Of a stretch of 64,000 nucleotides of DNA, positions 1-10,500 are shown in pieces. Below the pieces are notes generated by a model, which made no database searches, was not told the DNA's origin, and worked only from the letters and a program-made list of their open reading frames with translations. The DNA is taken from positions 620,001-684,000 of the forward strand of contig BPHQ01000001.1 in the NCBI GenBank assembly GCA_026003615.1, written 5' to 3'. How positions within the stretch are numbered: the stretch's first letter is position 1; every line of letters begins with the position of its first letter. Source of the DNA: Bellilinea sp. (lineage in GTDB: Bacteria > Chloroflexota > Anaerolineae > Anaerolineales > Anaerolineaceae). Made by a program: the position numbers and the translations under genes.

Positions 1-511
1 CTTCAGATGCCCAGCGGAAAACCAGGGTTTCGGTTTTGGCTTTCTCACCCCAGTAATCATCAAAGCGTTTAAAAATGATGCTGTCACCGCGCTTCCAGGA
101 ATCCAGCACATACGGACCGGTGCCGATTGGTTTTTCCAGAATTTGTTTGTTGGCCATAGCGGCTTCAATCCATTCTTTCGGTTGAATGGCAAAGGCTGTG
201 AAAGCCGCTTTCGACTCAAAAGCGGGATCTGGAACACATAAGGTGAACCGAACGGTCAGTTCATCAAGCGCGGCGATTTGCTTGATGATTCCGTTGTAGT
301 TATCGCAGGTTTCCAGGCCATAAACCATCGGTTCAAAGCCTGCCTGAGGTGGGGCGGTGGGCTGTTCAGCCGGCGGCTGCTCAGGCGGGGTGGTAGGTTG
401 TTGGGCGGGGGGCTGCTCGGTAGTTGGCGTGGCGGTTGGCTGACAGGCAGCTAAAACCAGGCTGGCAACCACCAAAACTGCCAAAACCCAAAAGAATTTT
501 TTGGCTTTCAT
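1..511 (-). CDS. ABC transporter extracellular solute-binding protein (peptide/nickel family 5-like), lipoprotein; C-terminus outside window
   Basis: Minus-strand reading from ATG at 511 gives MKAKKFFWVLAVLVVASLVLAACQPT..., a lipobox signal peptide followed by a P/Q/T-rich linker; open to window edge. Confidence 0.7.
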   Translation of the reverse strand, partial: MKAKKFFWVLAVLVVASLVLAACQPTATPTTEQPPAQQPTTPPEQPPAEQPTAPPQAGFEPMVYGLETCDNYNGIIKQIAALDELTVRFTLCVPDPAFESKAAFTAFAIQPKEWIEAAMANKQILEKPIGTGPYVLDSWKRGDSIIFKRFDDYWGEKAKTETLVFRWASE

Positions 512-689
512 CACTACTCCTCCTTGGATTTATTTGAAGAAATGAATCAGATGCGTTTAAGAACGGGTTGGGTATATCGCTGGGGGGTAACCACCTCCTT
601 TGGCGAGAGTAGATGGATAAACAGGGAATCTAACAGTCAATTATGCGTTAATTCTGCCAATAACGCAACCTTTTTGGGTCAGAATTTCA

Positions 690-2351
690 TCAAAATAACC
701 GGACGAAGATGAAACCAACCAGCCCTGCCCAGAGAATGTAATAAAGCATGGGCATTAAAGTGTAACGGATGATACTGCCTTCTCTTCCACTGAGGCCGAC
801 AACCGAAGCGGCTGCCACGACATTGAGAACACAAATCATGTTTCCGGCGTTTGCTCCCAGGGCTTGCAAGGCTAAAACAACAAAAGGAGAAAGATTGACC
901 TGGCTGGCAACGCTGACCTGAAATAGGGAGAACATCATGTTGCTGAAGGTAGCACTACCTGCAAGAAACGATCCGAGGCTGCCGATGAGTGGGGCAATAA
1001 GCGGCCAGTACATTCCAACGAGATCTGAAGCCTGACGGGCTAATTCGATTGGCATGCTTTCCAACCCGGCTGAATTGATTCCGGAATTGATGAAAATTCG
1101 TACCATTGGCAATGCACCGCCCAAGGCGATTGCGCTACTGATCAATCGTTGCAGGGATTGGGTAATGACCCCCCGACGATTTTGACTTTGTATTTGAAAA
1201 AACCAGAACGAAAAGAGCGCCACAATGACAAAAATAGTACCCGGTAGATAAAGAGGCTCTAACGAAGTGCTGATTCCCGTTCCGAGAAGATTTTCGAAGC
1301 GTATGGAAATGCTTTGCAGAAAGGATTTCAAAGGTAAAAAGGGCAGACGGGTAAGTACTAAGAGGATGGTGAGAAGTAGGTATGGTATCCACGCCTTGCC
1401 GAGCGGCATGGGATGTTCAATCATTTGTACTTCTTCTTTTTGGTCATCAAAATCCCAGATGTGTGTTGGAAGGAGGAATCCCTTACGGGCAGAGGGTATC
1501 ACGATCAACATGGCAACCAGCGCGCCAATCAAAGTCGGAAATTCCGGTCCCAAAAACAAAGCGACCACATAAGCGGGCAACAGGAAACTGATACCTGCAA
1601 AAAGGGCAAATTTCCACATTACCAGACCCTCCCGCCATGATTTATTCCTGCCGAAGAAACGGGTGAGCAGTAACACCTGAAACAGCGGGATCAGTGTTCC
1701 AACGAAAAGATCAATTTGGACGGATTGAGCGGCAACCGTTTCAATCACCTGAGGTAGAGTTAACCCGCCGGTAGCCTGAGCCACCAGACTTGCCATTTCG
1801 CCGCCTTGTTGCAACCCGCGGGTCATGCCGATTTGAAAAGTGGTTCCAAGAGCACCAAAGGTTACCGGACTGCTATTGGCCGTCAAAGCCAGCACGACCG
1901 CAGCAAGTGGAGGAAAACCAAGTGCAACCATCAGAGGGGCGGTGATCGCCGCTGGTGTACCAAAGCCGGCTGCACCTTCAATAAAAGCGCCGAATAACCA
2001 TGCAACAATAATCGCCTGAACGCGTCGGTCGGGTGAAATGCTAAAGAACATTGCCCGAATTCGCTCCATCGCGCCTGCAACAGTCATGGTGTTCAGGAGC
2101 AAGATGGCGCCAAATAAAATCCATAGGATCGAGAGGGAAATGATCAAACCTTCGAGGATGGAAGCAGCGACATGAAAAAAGGGTACTTTCCAGACTAGCA
2201 ATGCCAGAATTGCCGTAATCAGGAGACTTAACGGCATTGCTTTACTGGCCGGTAAACGCAATAGAACCAGCAAAATGAAGATGGCCAAAATGGGTGTGAG
2301 TGCGGTCAGAGTGGCTAATAAGTCCATAAAATCCATCCGGTGAAAGTTCAA
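690..2351 (-). CDS. L-lactate permease family (LctP) transporter; true start possibly 2333
   Basis: 553 aa multi-TM protein with LctP-like motifs ([61 protein letters not shown]). Confidence 0.9.
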   Translation of the reverse strand: MNFHRMDFMDLLATLTALTPILAIFILLVLLRLPASKAMPLSLLITAILALLVWKVPFFHVAASILEGLIISLSILWILFGAILLLNTMTVAGAMERIRAMFFSISPDRRVQAIIVAWLFGAFIEGAAGFGTPAAITAPLMVALGFPPLAAVVLALTANSSPVTFGALGTTFQIGMTRGLQQGGEMASLVAQATGGLTLPQVIETVAAQSVQIDLFVGTLIPLFQVLLLTRFFGRNKSWREGLVMWKFALFAGISFLLPAYVVALFLGPEFPTLIGALVAMLIVIPSARKGFLLPTHIWDFDDQKEEVQMIEHPMPLGKAWIPYLLLTILLVLTRLPFLPLKSFLQSISIRFENLLGTGISTSLEPLYLPGTIFVIVALFSFWFFQIQSQNRRGVITQSLQRLISSAIALGGALPMVRIFINSGINSAGLESMPIELARQASDLVGMYWPLIAPLIGSLGSFLAGSATFSNMMFSLFQVSVASQVNLSPFVVLALQALGANAGNMICVLNVVAAASVVGLSGREGSIIRYTLMPMLYYILWAGLVGFIFVRLF

Positions 2352-2471
2352 GTTTGATTAGATGGGCTATTTTACCAGTAGTTCCAGACTTCTCGATAAA
2401 ATTGTAAATTCATTTACGGTAAGGAGACGGTATAATAAAAAAGCAATCAGGAGCGAGATGAGGGTGGATAA

Positions 2472-4070
2472 ATGATGGAAAAAACCAAGATTCTGGTCGT
2501 TGATGATGATCCTGCGATTCTTCGCTTATGTCAGCGGATTTTGGAGCGACATGGTTATGAAGTGAATACGGCTACCTCCGCAAGGGAAGCACTTCGGCTG
2601 GCGGAAGGCACCTTCTATGATTTGTTGATCACCGATATCCGCATGCCAGTTATGGATGGATTTGAGCTGGCATCTCGCTTTCGGCAAATTCATACGGAAT
2701 CAGCCGTAATTCTCATCACAGGGTTTGGGAGTGTTGAAACCTCCATTCAAGCCTTGCGAAAGGGGGTTGATGGCTTACTGGTTAAGCCCTTTGAATCTTC
2801 CAAGGAATTGATTGAAACAGTTCATCATGTTCTTGAAAACCGCCGCTACCAGATAGATTCCGCCCGTCTACGAGTATTGAGACCATTATTTGACGTCATG
2901 GAAAATATTTACAGCCGGGTTGAACTGGAACCACTCAAGCAGTATTTGCAGGATCTTTCGGGAGATTTATTGCACGCGGCGGAGACCGGTGTTTATAAAT
3001 TTGAAGATTCTTCAAAGACCTGGAAATTAGTGTTTGGTTGTGACTTGAATTTACTGGTTGAACCCCATCAGGTGGATTGGGATCGAATCGGAAGCACCTC
3101 GGAAGATGAACGCCTGAGGATTATCCAAACCGAACAATTGGATGATGTTATCCTTAAGAATTATTTACTCCAAAATGATCTGGATATCCTGCTTGTGCCG
3201 GTATTTCGTGAAAAGGCAAAGTTTATCCTCTACTTTTTACGTGCAAAAGGTGCAGAAAAGTTAAGTGAAGCCGACATTGAAATGGCAGCCATATTTTCAA
3301 GGCAAGCCGTCATTGCCATGGAAAATGCCCTTCTTTATAAAGATTTGGAGAGAATGTTTGAGCAAGCCAAAGAATCTCAACGGGCTATTCTGATGGCTGA
3401 GAAAATGAGCGCACTGGGCAGATTAATGGGAAGTCTGGCGCATGAGATGAATAATCCCTTACAGGCTGTCAGAAATTGTTTGCACCTTTCCCTGCGGGAA
3501 GATATAACCCAAGGGCAGAGGCAGGAATACCTCAGACTGGCCGTATTGGAGATCGAGAGATTATCTGCTTTGGCTCAAAATGCCTTGTCTTTTTATCGCA
3601 CCAATCATCTTGAACGGAAAAGGGTGGATTTATTATCGGTTATTGAATTAGTAAAGGAATTAATCAAGCCTCAACTGATCGCAAATGGAATCGAGGTGAT
3701 CCAAAATTTTCCTTCCTCGCCTGTCGAGGTGGAAATGATTCAAGACCATATTCAACAGGTTATCCTGAATGTGTTGCTTAACTCGATGGAAGCCTTGAAA
3801 AGCCTTCCGCCGCCGCGTAAAATCTGGCTTGATTTGATGGATCATCAATCTGATTGGGTCATCCTCTGTGTGGAGGACAATGGCAAAGGAATACCACCCG
3901 ATTTAGAAGAGAAGGTGTTTGAGCCATTTTTCTCAACTCGCCAGGGTGGAACGGGATTGGGTCTGGCGGTGTGTTATGATCTGGTTGTGGATATCCACAA
4001 AGGGGATATTCGTTTTGTAAAACCCACCTACGGAACCGGCGCACGGTTGCAGATTAGCTTGCCTCGATAA
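2472..4070 (+). CDS. Hybrid sensor: N-terminal receiver, GAF-like region, histidine kinase
   Basis: REC (ILVVDDDPAI...LLITDIRMPVMDGF...VKPF), HisKA (LAHEMNNPLQAVRN), HATPase (DNGKGIPPDLEEKVFEPFFSTRQGGTGLGLAV). Confidence 0.9.
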   Translation: MMEKTKILVVDDDPAILRLCQRILERHGYEVNTATSAREALRLAEGTFYDLLITDIRMPVMDGFELASRFRQIHTESAVILITGFGSVETSIQALRKGVDGLLVKPFESSKELIETVHHVLENRRYQIDSARLRVLRPLFDVMENIYSRVELEPLKQYLQDLSGDLLHAAETGVYKFEDSSKTWKLVFGCDLNLLVEPHQVDWDRIGSTSEDERLRIIQTEQLDDVILKNYLLQNDLDILLVPVFREKAKFILYFLRAKGAEKLSEADIEMAAIFSRQAVIAMENALLYKDLERMFEQAKESQRAILMAEKMSALGRLMGSLAHEMNNPLQAVRNCLHLSLREDITQGQRQEYLRLAVLEIERLSALAQNALSFYRTNHLERKRVDLLSVIELVKELIKPQLIANGIEVIQNFPSSPVEVEMIQDHIQQVILNVLLNSMEALKSLPPPRKIWLDLMDHQSDWVILCVEDNGKGIPPDLEEKVFEPFFSTRQGGTGLGLAVCYDLVVDIHKGDIRFVKPTYGTGARLQISLPR

Positions 4071-4072
4071 GG

Positions 4073-4858
4073 ATGATGACATCTATGCCCAGAATTTTGA
4101 TTGTAGATGACGAAGATGCAGCCCGAGTTACCCTGTTAAGAATTTTACAATTGGAAGGCTTCGACGCCGATGGTGTTGAAAATGGAACCGCGGCTCTCCA
4201 AGCACTGACACGGCTCAATTATGACTTAATGCTGCTGGATTTGCGCATGCCCGATCTTTCCGGTATTCAAGTTCTGGAAGAGACAGCTATTAAATACCCG
4301 CGATTGAAGGTCATCATTCTGACGGCGCATGGAAGTTTTGAAACAGCGGTTCATGCTTTACGATTGAAGGTGGCGGATTATTTGCTCAAACCGGTTTCAC
4401 CGGAGGTCATTTTGAATAGTATTCGCAAGGCGTTACAGGATGTTGAACCCAATCAATCGAGGGGGGTGGTCCTGGAACAACGACTGGATTATCAAGCAGA
4501 TAGTGTTCTGACAGGTGAAAACACACTGTTGCGCCTTTCGAATGGTGTTCAAATTGATTTAATGCGGCGTGTTATTTCGTGGAATGAAATTACAATCCAT
4601 TTAACACCAAATGAAGGAAAATTGCTTGGGGTTTTGCTGACAAATCATGCGGTCGTCATGCGCCATCAAGATCTGGTGCGGATGGTTTACGGTTACCGGC
4701 TTGGGGCAGAAGAGTCAGCCAAAATATTGCGTCCAATTTTTTCGCGCTTGAACCGAAAATTGGCTAATTTGCCGGGGGGCGATCAATGGATTCGCAATGT
4801 GCGGGGTTCCGGCTATGTTTTGGAAATTGAAGAGCGTGAAAGCGGGGTAATTCGTTGA
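4073..4858 (+). CDS. Response regulator, REC plus OmpR/PhoB-type winged helix
   Basis: ILIVDDEDAARVTLL...LMLLDLRMPDLSG...LLKPVSP; C-terminal LTPNEGKLLGVLLTNHAVVMRHQDLVRMVYGY...NVRGSGYVLE. Confidence 0.9.
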   Translation: MMTSMPRILIVDDEDAARVTLLRILQLEGFDADGVENGTAALQALTRLNYDLMLLDLRMPDLSGIQVLEETAIKYPRLKVIILTAHGSFETAVHALRLKVADYLLKPVSPEVILNSIRKALQDVEPNQSRGVVLEQRLDYQADSVLTGENTLLRLSNGVQIDLMRRVISWNEITIHLTPNEGKLLGVLLTNHAVVMRHQDLVRMVYGYRLGAEESAKILRPIFSRLNRKLANLPGGDQWIRNVRGSGYVLEIEERESGVIR

Positions 4859-4860
4859 GT

Positions 4861-5805
4861 TTATTTCTGCCACGGCAGGTGGGTGGTTGGCATGCGGGGC
4901 GGATTTAGCCAGGCGAGCCAGCCGGTTTGATGGCGTTTCTCAACCGGTTGTCTTTCAAAACCAACCAGAAGCAGGCTGGCACCAATACAAATTGCACCCA
5001 GCCATTGGAAGATATTCAGGGTTTCACCCAACCATAATCGCGCCAGAACTACGGTGACCATTAATTCGCCCAACCCTAAAAGCGCTGTTTGTAAACCGCC
5101 CAGTTTCTTGACGCCCATAAACAGAGTGAGACGGGCAAGAAAAGTAATTGCACCCATGCCGACTAGCGGCAGCCAGGAAGGATGACCTGCTGGCAGCTGT
5201 CGGTCAAAAAGCAAGTAACCTGTCAGAACAGTGATTGCCATGCCTAGCAAGGTGTAAAAGGTCACGGTGGGGGGTGGGGCTTCGTACAAAATTCTCTGGT
5301 TAATGATCAAATGCAGGGCATAGAAAGCGGCAGAAATCAGCATGAAAAGTGCGCCGAGCCAATCCATTGAACCAGTATTGCTATTCAGTAATAAGTAAGC
5401 GCCGGGTAGTGCAAGGCTCAGGCGAAAGAGAGTTAATCGCGAAATGGTCTGGCGGTCAAGCAGCAGCCAGAAGGCAACAAAGAGTGGATAAAAAGAGTAG
5501 AGCAAATGGCCGATGCTGGCTTCCAGGCGGGCGAGTGCAACATAATAAAAGATTGAACCAATGCCATTAATAAAACCTGCCAGAAAACAGCCAATCAAAC
5601 CAACGGGATAAATATACAAATAGGGTTTTTGAAAAAGCATAACGACGGCAAGGAGACTGACTGCCAGCGTTGTCCTCACTGCAACCACTGCCAAAGGGGA
5701 AAAACCGGCGAGCAAAGCCTGCTTGCCAAAAATGGGCAGCAACCCCAATAAAATGGCTGAGGATAAAGCCGCATTAATCCCCTGAGAGTGGATTTTTCTT
5801 TCCAT
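4861..5805 (-). CDS. DMT superfamily EamA-type transporter
   Basis: About 10 hydrophobic segments in two EamA repeats; 30 nt downstream of the PLP-REC gene on the same strand. Confidence 0.85.
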   Translation of the reverse strand: MERKIHSQGINAALSSAILLGLLPIFGKQALLAGFSPLAVVAVRTTLAVSLLAVVMLFQKPYLYIYPVGLIGCFLAGFINGIGSIFYYVALARLEASIGHLLYSFYPLFVAFWLLLDRQTISRLTLFRLSLALPGAYLLLNSNTGSMDWLGALFMLISAAFYALHLIINQRILYEAPPPTVTFYTLLGMAITVLTGYLLFDRQLPAGHPSWLPLVGMGAITFLARLTLFMGVKKLGGLQTALLGLGELMVTVVLARLWLGETLNIFQWLGAICIGASLLLVGFERQPVEKRHQTGWLAWLNPPRMPTTHLPWQK

Positions 5806-5835
5806 GAGGATGTGTAAACTCTCGGCGCCGGAGGA

Positions 5836-7524
5836 TTACTTTAAGAATGCCCGTACCTCGTCCAGCAAATCATCGCTCATAAAATCCCCTTTCTGCATCA
5901 GTGTTTGAATGTGCCCGCGCAAACGCTCTTTTTCTCCCGGACTCAGTTCCTTGGCCGTGATCACAATGATGGGTATCTCGGCGGTGTTTGGATCAGCCTT
6001 GAGAGCTTCCATGACTGCAAAACCGTCCATTTCTGGCATCATCAAATCAAGGATGACCAGATTGGGACGCTGGGTGCGGATAAGTTCAACGGCTTCCACA
6101 CCATTAGCGGCCTCAAAGAGTTCATAATCTCCCTGAGATTGTAAAATTCTCCTGATCAGCCGGCGAACATCCGGGTTGTCATCCACGATTGCGATGCGCG
6201 GGAAGCGATCAATGGCTACTTTACTGAGGGCAGCCAGTAAGCCTTCTTCAGCGCTTTCCTCCATTTGCTCCGACGGTAGGACAACATCTTTAGACCATCC
6301 TTCACCGAGGATGTTTCGCTCGATTGGCATTGTATGACCGCTGACATTGATCACCACGCTTTCGTGGGGGGCAATTTGTCCAGAACGCACCAGTTTTATC
6401 AATCCGGCGACGGCCACCCCTGCCGCTGGTTCGACCGAAAGACCTTCCATTTTTGCCAAAAAGTGCATGGCGCGAAAGGCTTCCTGATCACTGACCATTT
6501 CGAATGTTCCACCGGTTTGCAGAATTTGCTTACGTAAAAGAGTGTAAGTGCGGCCGGGGTCACCGGTTGCTAATGTCGCAATCAAGGTATGGGGCGAGCG
6601 AACCGGAGTCGCATTCTCAAGCCCCTGACGCCAGGCATGAACCATTGGGGCGCAACCTTCCACTTGAATCACGGCAATTTTGGGGATGCGGTCAATAATG
6701 CCCATACGATAGAGTTCTTCAAAACCTTTGTAAACCCCCAAAGGTCCCATGCCACCGCTGACTGATTGAATATACCAGTCAGGAGTTTTCCATGGAAGAA
6801 CGGATAATCCTTCGGTTGGTTGAAGAGAATTGCCTTTTTGCGCGGTGAATTGCTCGGCGATCTCGAAAGCAATGGTTTTCATGGACTCCACACTGGTGAT
6901 ACTCTTTGCGCCGGCATCCAGATACAAACCGCGCTGGCGGGCAAATTCTGCTGCAACCTGTTTTGCCTGATCATAAGAACCGGTTACTTTGATGACCTGA
7001 GTGCCATACAGCGCTACTTCGCGCATTTTTGCAGCTGGAACCAGACTGGTGAGAAAAGCCCATAACTTAATACTTGCCCGAGCTGCGTAGGCAGAATAAG
7101 CAATGGCAACATTCCCGGTTGAGGCAATGACAGCTTCCGTAATTCCTGCTTCTTTCAGTGCAGAGATAGTTACGGCAGCCTGACGGTCCTTGAAAGAGGC
7201 GGTAGGCCCTTGACGCTCGTCCTTTAGATACAGGTTGGGGTGACTGAGGATCATCCCTAAATTCAAAGCCCGAACCAGCGGAGTGCCACCTTCATTCAGG
7301 CACAGATCAGGGTTGGGGTTGAGGACGGGCAGCAATTCCCGGTAACGCCAAATGTTGAATGGACGGTGAGAAATCAAATCTGGCAGGTTTTTGCCAATTG
7401 TTTCATAATCATAAACGGCTTTACGCCAGACACTGCCACACTTTGGACAGGTAGATTGAAGCGGTGAAAAGGGGGATTGGTAACCACAATCCAGGCATTC
7501 AATGGAAAACGATAAATTCATCAA
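5836..7524 (-). CDS. Threonine-synthase-like PLP enzyme with C-terminal response-regulator receiver domain
   Basis: N-terminal zinc-ribbon-like CLDCGYQ...CPKCGSVW; PLP lysine motif KDERQGPTASFKDRQ; residues 444-562 are a REC domain (IAIVDDN...LVILDLMMPEMDGF...IIVITAK...MQKGDF), phospho-acceptor Asp493 codon at 6046-6048. Confidence 0.9.
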   Translation of the reverse strand: MMNLSFSIECLDCGYQSPFSPLQSTCPKCGSVWRKAVYDYETIGKNLPDLISHRPFNIWRYRELLPVLNPNPDLCLNEGGTPLVRALNLGMILSHPNLYLKDERQGPTASFKDRQAAVTISALKEAGITEAVIASTGNVAIAYSAYAARASIKLWAFLTSLVPAAKMREVALYGTQVIKVTGSYDQAKQVAAEFARQRGLYLDAGAKSITSVESMKTIAFEIAEQFTAQKGNSLQPTEGLSVLPWKTPDWYIQSVSGGMGPLGVYKGFEELYRMGIIDRIPKIAVIQVEGCAPMVHAWRQGLENATPVRSPHTLIATLATGDPGRTYTLLRKQILQTGGTFEMVSDQEAFRAMHFLAKMEGLSVEPAAGVAVAGLIKLVRSGQIAPHESVVINVSGHTMPIERNILGEGWSKDVVLPSEQMEESAEEGLLAALSKVAIDRFPRIAIVDDNPDVRRLIRRILQSQGDYELFEAANGVEAVELIRTQRPNLVILDLMMPEMDGFAVMEALKADPNTAEIPIIVITAKELSPGEKERLRGHIQTLMQKGDFMSDDLLDEVRAFLK

Positions 7525-7544
7525 TGGATAATCCTCATGGGGAA

Positions 7545-10500
7545 TTAAACCTGTATTCGGTGTAAAGCCTGCTCAAGGTGGTTGAGCAAGTCTTTTTCCC
7601 GCAGGTAACTTTTATTGAGCATATTCTGGCTGAAGCTAGCCAGTTGATGATGTTGTTCTGGTGTCAGGTCAGCACCTGTGAGAATGATGATGGGTATATT
7701 GCGGTATTCGTTATCGGTGCGAATTTTTTCGAGCAATTGAAAACCATCCAGCCCCGGCATAAAGAGATCAAGAATAACCGCATCCGGTTGGATATTGTGA
7801 ATCATCTGCAATGCTTTTTCGCCATCAAAAGCGGCAAAGATTTCAAAGTTTTTCTGCTCTGCAAGGGTTTTCTGGATCAGACGCTGATCTTCCAGCGAAT
7901 CATCCACAACCAGAATGCGATGAATCCGGTCCAGACGGTTCAGGCGGTAAACCGCATTGACGAGATCTTCTTGCAGGAAAGGTTTAACCAGATAATCAGC
8001 AGCCCCAAGACTGAATCCTTTTTCTTCTTCTTCCAAAATACTACAAATTATTACCGGAATGTCTCGGGTTTGGGGATCATTTTTCAAGGCATGAATGACC
8101 TGCCAGCCATCCACTTCGGGCATCATAATATCCAATGTGATTGCAAAGGGTTTGAGAGATTTGGCTTTTTCAAGGGCAAGTTTTGGCTGAGTAAGGGGAA
8201 CGACTTTGTAGCCACTGGTTTGTAAAAAGCGTTCATATAATTTTATGACTTGCAGATCATCGTCAATGGCCAGAATAACTTTTTCGGTTTTGGATAAAAC
8301 CTCATCCGATTTCAATTCGCTGGTCTGTTTTTCTGGCTGGTGGACTGGCAGGGTAAAGTAGAATGCGCTGCCTTTACCTACCTCACTCCACAACAAACCA
8401 ATTCGGCCGCCGTGCAGTTCAATGAAAGAACGGGAAATGGAAAGCCCCAAACCCGTACCACCGGTTTTTCGGGTTGGAGAATCGTCCACCTGAGAAAATG
8501 GCAGGAATAATTTTTCCCGTCCTTTTTCGTCAATTCCCTGTCCGGTGTCGGTAACGACAACCATGACCTCGGGTTTGTTATCAGGGCTGATTGACTTCTT
8601 CGCTTCGACTGTGATAGAACCGGCGTCGGTAAATTTGGCGGCATTGGAGATAAAGTTCAGTAAAACCTGTCGGATGCGAGTATTGTCCGCGATGACAACC
8701 GGCAAGTCCGGCTCTACCTGATGATGAAGTTTGATGGGTTTGTCTTTTACCAACCCCACTGCAGTGGACATGACAGAATTGACCAGATCAGCAATGTTGA
8801 CTTCTTCGAATTGCAGCTCCATTTTTCCGGCTTCGATTTTCGAGAGGTCGAGAACGTCGTTGATCAGCCCGAGCAGATGCTGACCGGAATTATAGATTGA
8901 GGTGAGATCCTGCCGTTGGAGGTCGTTGATTGGCCCGTCAATTCCTTTAAGGATTACACGAGAAAATCCAATGATTGAATTTAATGGGGTGCGTAACTCG
9001 TGGCTCATATTGGCGAGGAATTGAGATTTCAAGCGGTCAACCTCGCGCATTTCCTGATAGGCTTTTTGGGCGAGTTCGTAGGCGCGGGCATTTTCAATCG
9101 CCACGGCAATCTGGTCGGCAAGAATCTGTAACACACTCAGATCATCCTCCTGAAAGGCATTTGGCCGCTCCGATTGAATATCCAATGCACCGATGACGCG
9201 CTCGGCAATGCGCAGGGGAATGCCCAATTCCGAGCGTGTTTCTGGTAAGTGTGGATTGGGGAGGTATATTGGGCTTTCAGCAACATTATTGACCAACACT
9301 GGCTCGCCCGTATCGGTTACCTTACCAATGATAGATCGTGAACCAACCGCAATTCTTTGACGGCTTTGCATCACTTCCTGTGCGCCATGACCGCTGGCTT
9401 GTTGAATAATGGCATGGGTACCTTCATCGTTGACCAAAAAGATTGCCGTGTGATAAAAACCAAACCGCTCTCGAAGGAGATTGACAATACGATTGAGCAG
9501 TTCATCTTGAGAGAGGACGCTGGTCGTATCGCGGGCAATTTCTGCGGCAGCCTGAAGTTCGAGGGCTCGACGTTGAGCTTCCTTGAGCAGGCGTTGTCTT
9601 TCCAAAGCTACTGCCACACCGCTACTGGCAACATTCAGTACGCGGACCTCCTCCATGTCATAATTAGCAGGCTGACTGGAAGTGACAGCCAGGACACCGA
9701 CGATTTTCCCCGCACTAAACATCGGTACAAAAATGCCAGAAGCCACTCCCATATGGTGGAGGGTTTGTTTAGAAATGGGATCCAACCGACTATTTTCAAG
9801 ACTGGTTAAGACGATGGGTTCCTCTCGCAATTCTTTGAGGATCGGCAAACGATTGGTGGGTTGGCGCAGATTCACCCAATCCGAATTGTCATTAACTGAG
9901 GCGCTGGCAACAACTTCAAACTCCAGCGGATTGCCTTTTTGATCGTTGTAGATTTGGATGATTGTCACCCGTTCTGCGCGAGCAGGCAGGATTTCAGTCA
10001 TGACGAGATCAACCAAATCGGTAGCGTCTCCTGCCTGGGCAATGCCACTGCTGATTCGGTAATAGAGTTCCGTTTCAGCAAGGGCTGCCTGAGTTTGTTC
10101 GAACAGGCGCATGTTTTCAATCGCGGTAGCCATTTGATCCACCAGCGGTGGAAAGGTGCGCATTTCTCGAATGGTAAAGAAGTGCAATCCCTCAGAAAGA
10201 AAGAGTAGTGCGCCTAATTGTTTTCGGGCAGCCCACAGCGGTAAAACAGCAATGGAGCGCACTTTCATTTCTTCCAGTGCCGACCGAGTAGCGGGTAGAA
10301 TGGCTAGATCATAGATGTCGTTATGAAAAGCTGGTGTTTCAATGGAAAGCAGAGGATTATAGATGGTGTAATCCAATTCGCTGCCAATTATCGGCGGAAG
10401 GGGACCTCTTCCAGAATGCCAGGTTGCGGCAATTCGCAGCAGGGGTGTACTTAACGGGTCAGATTGCTCAAAGAGCACCAGAATGATCCGATTTATTTTT

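Noticed and set aside
350-440. Repetitive GC-rich tract near the window start
   Set aside because: Explained as coding sequence for the P/Q/T-rich linker after the lipoprotein signal; not a distinct repeat element.
7578-8225. 215-aa plus-strand ORF antisense to the hybrid kinase
   Set aside because: Lies entirely opposite a well-supported kinase receiver region; no recognisable motif; typical antisense shadow ORF.
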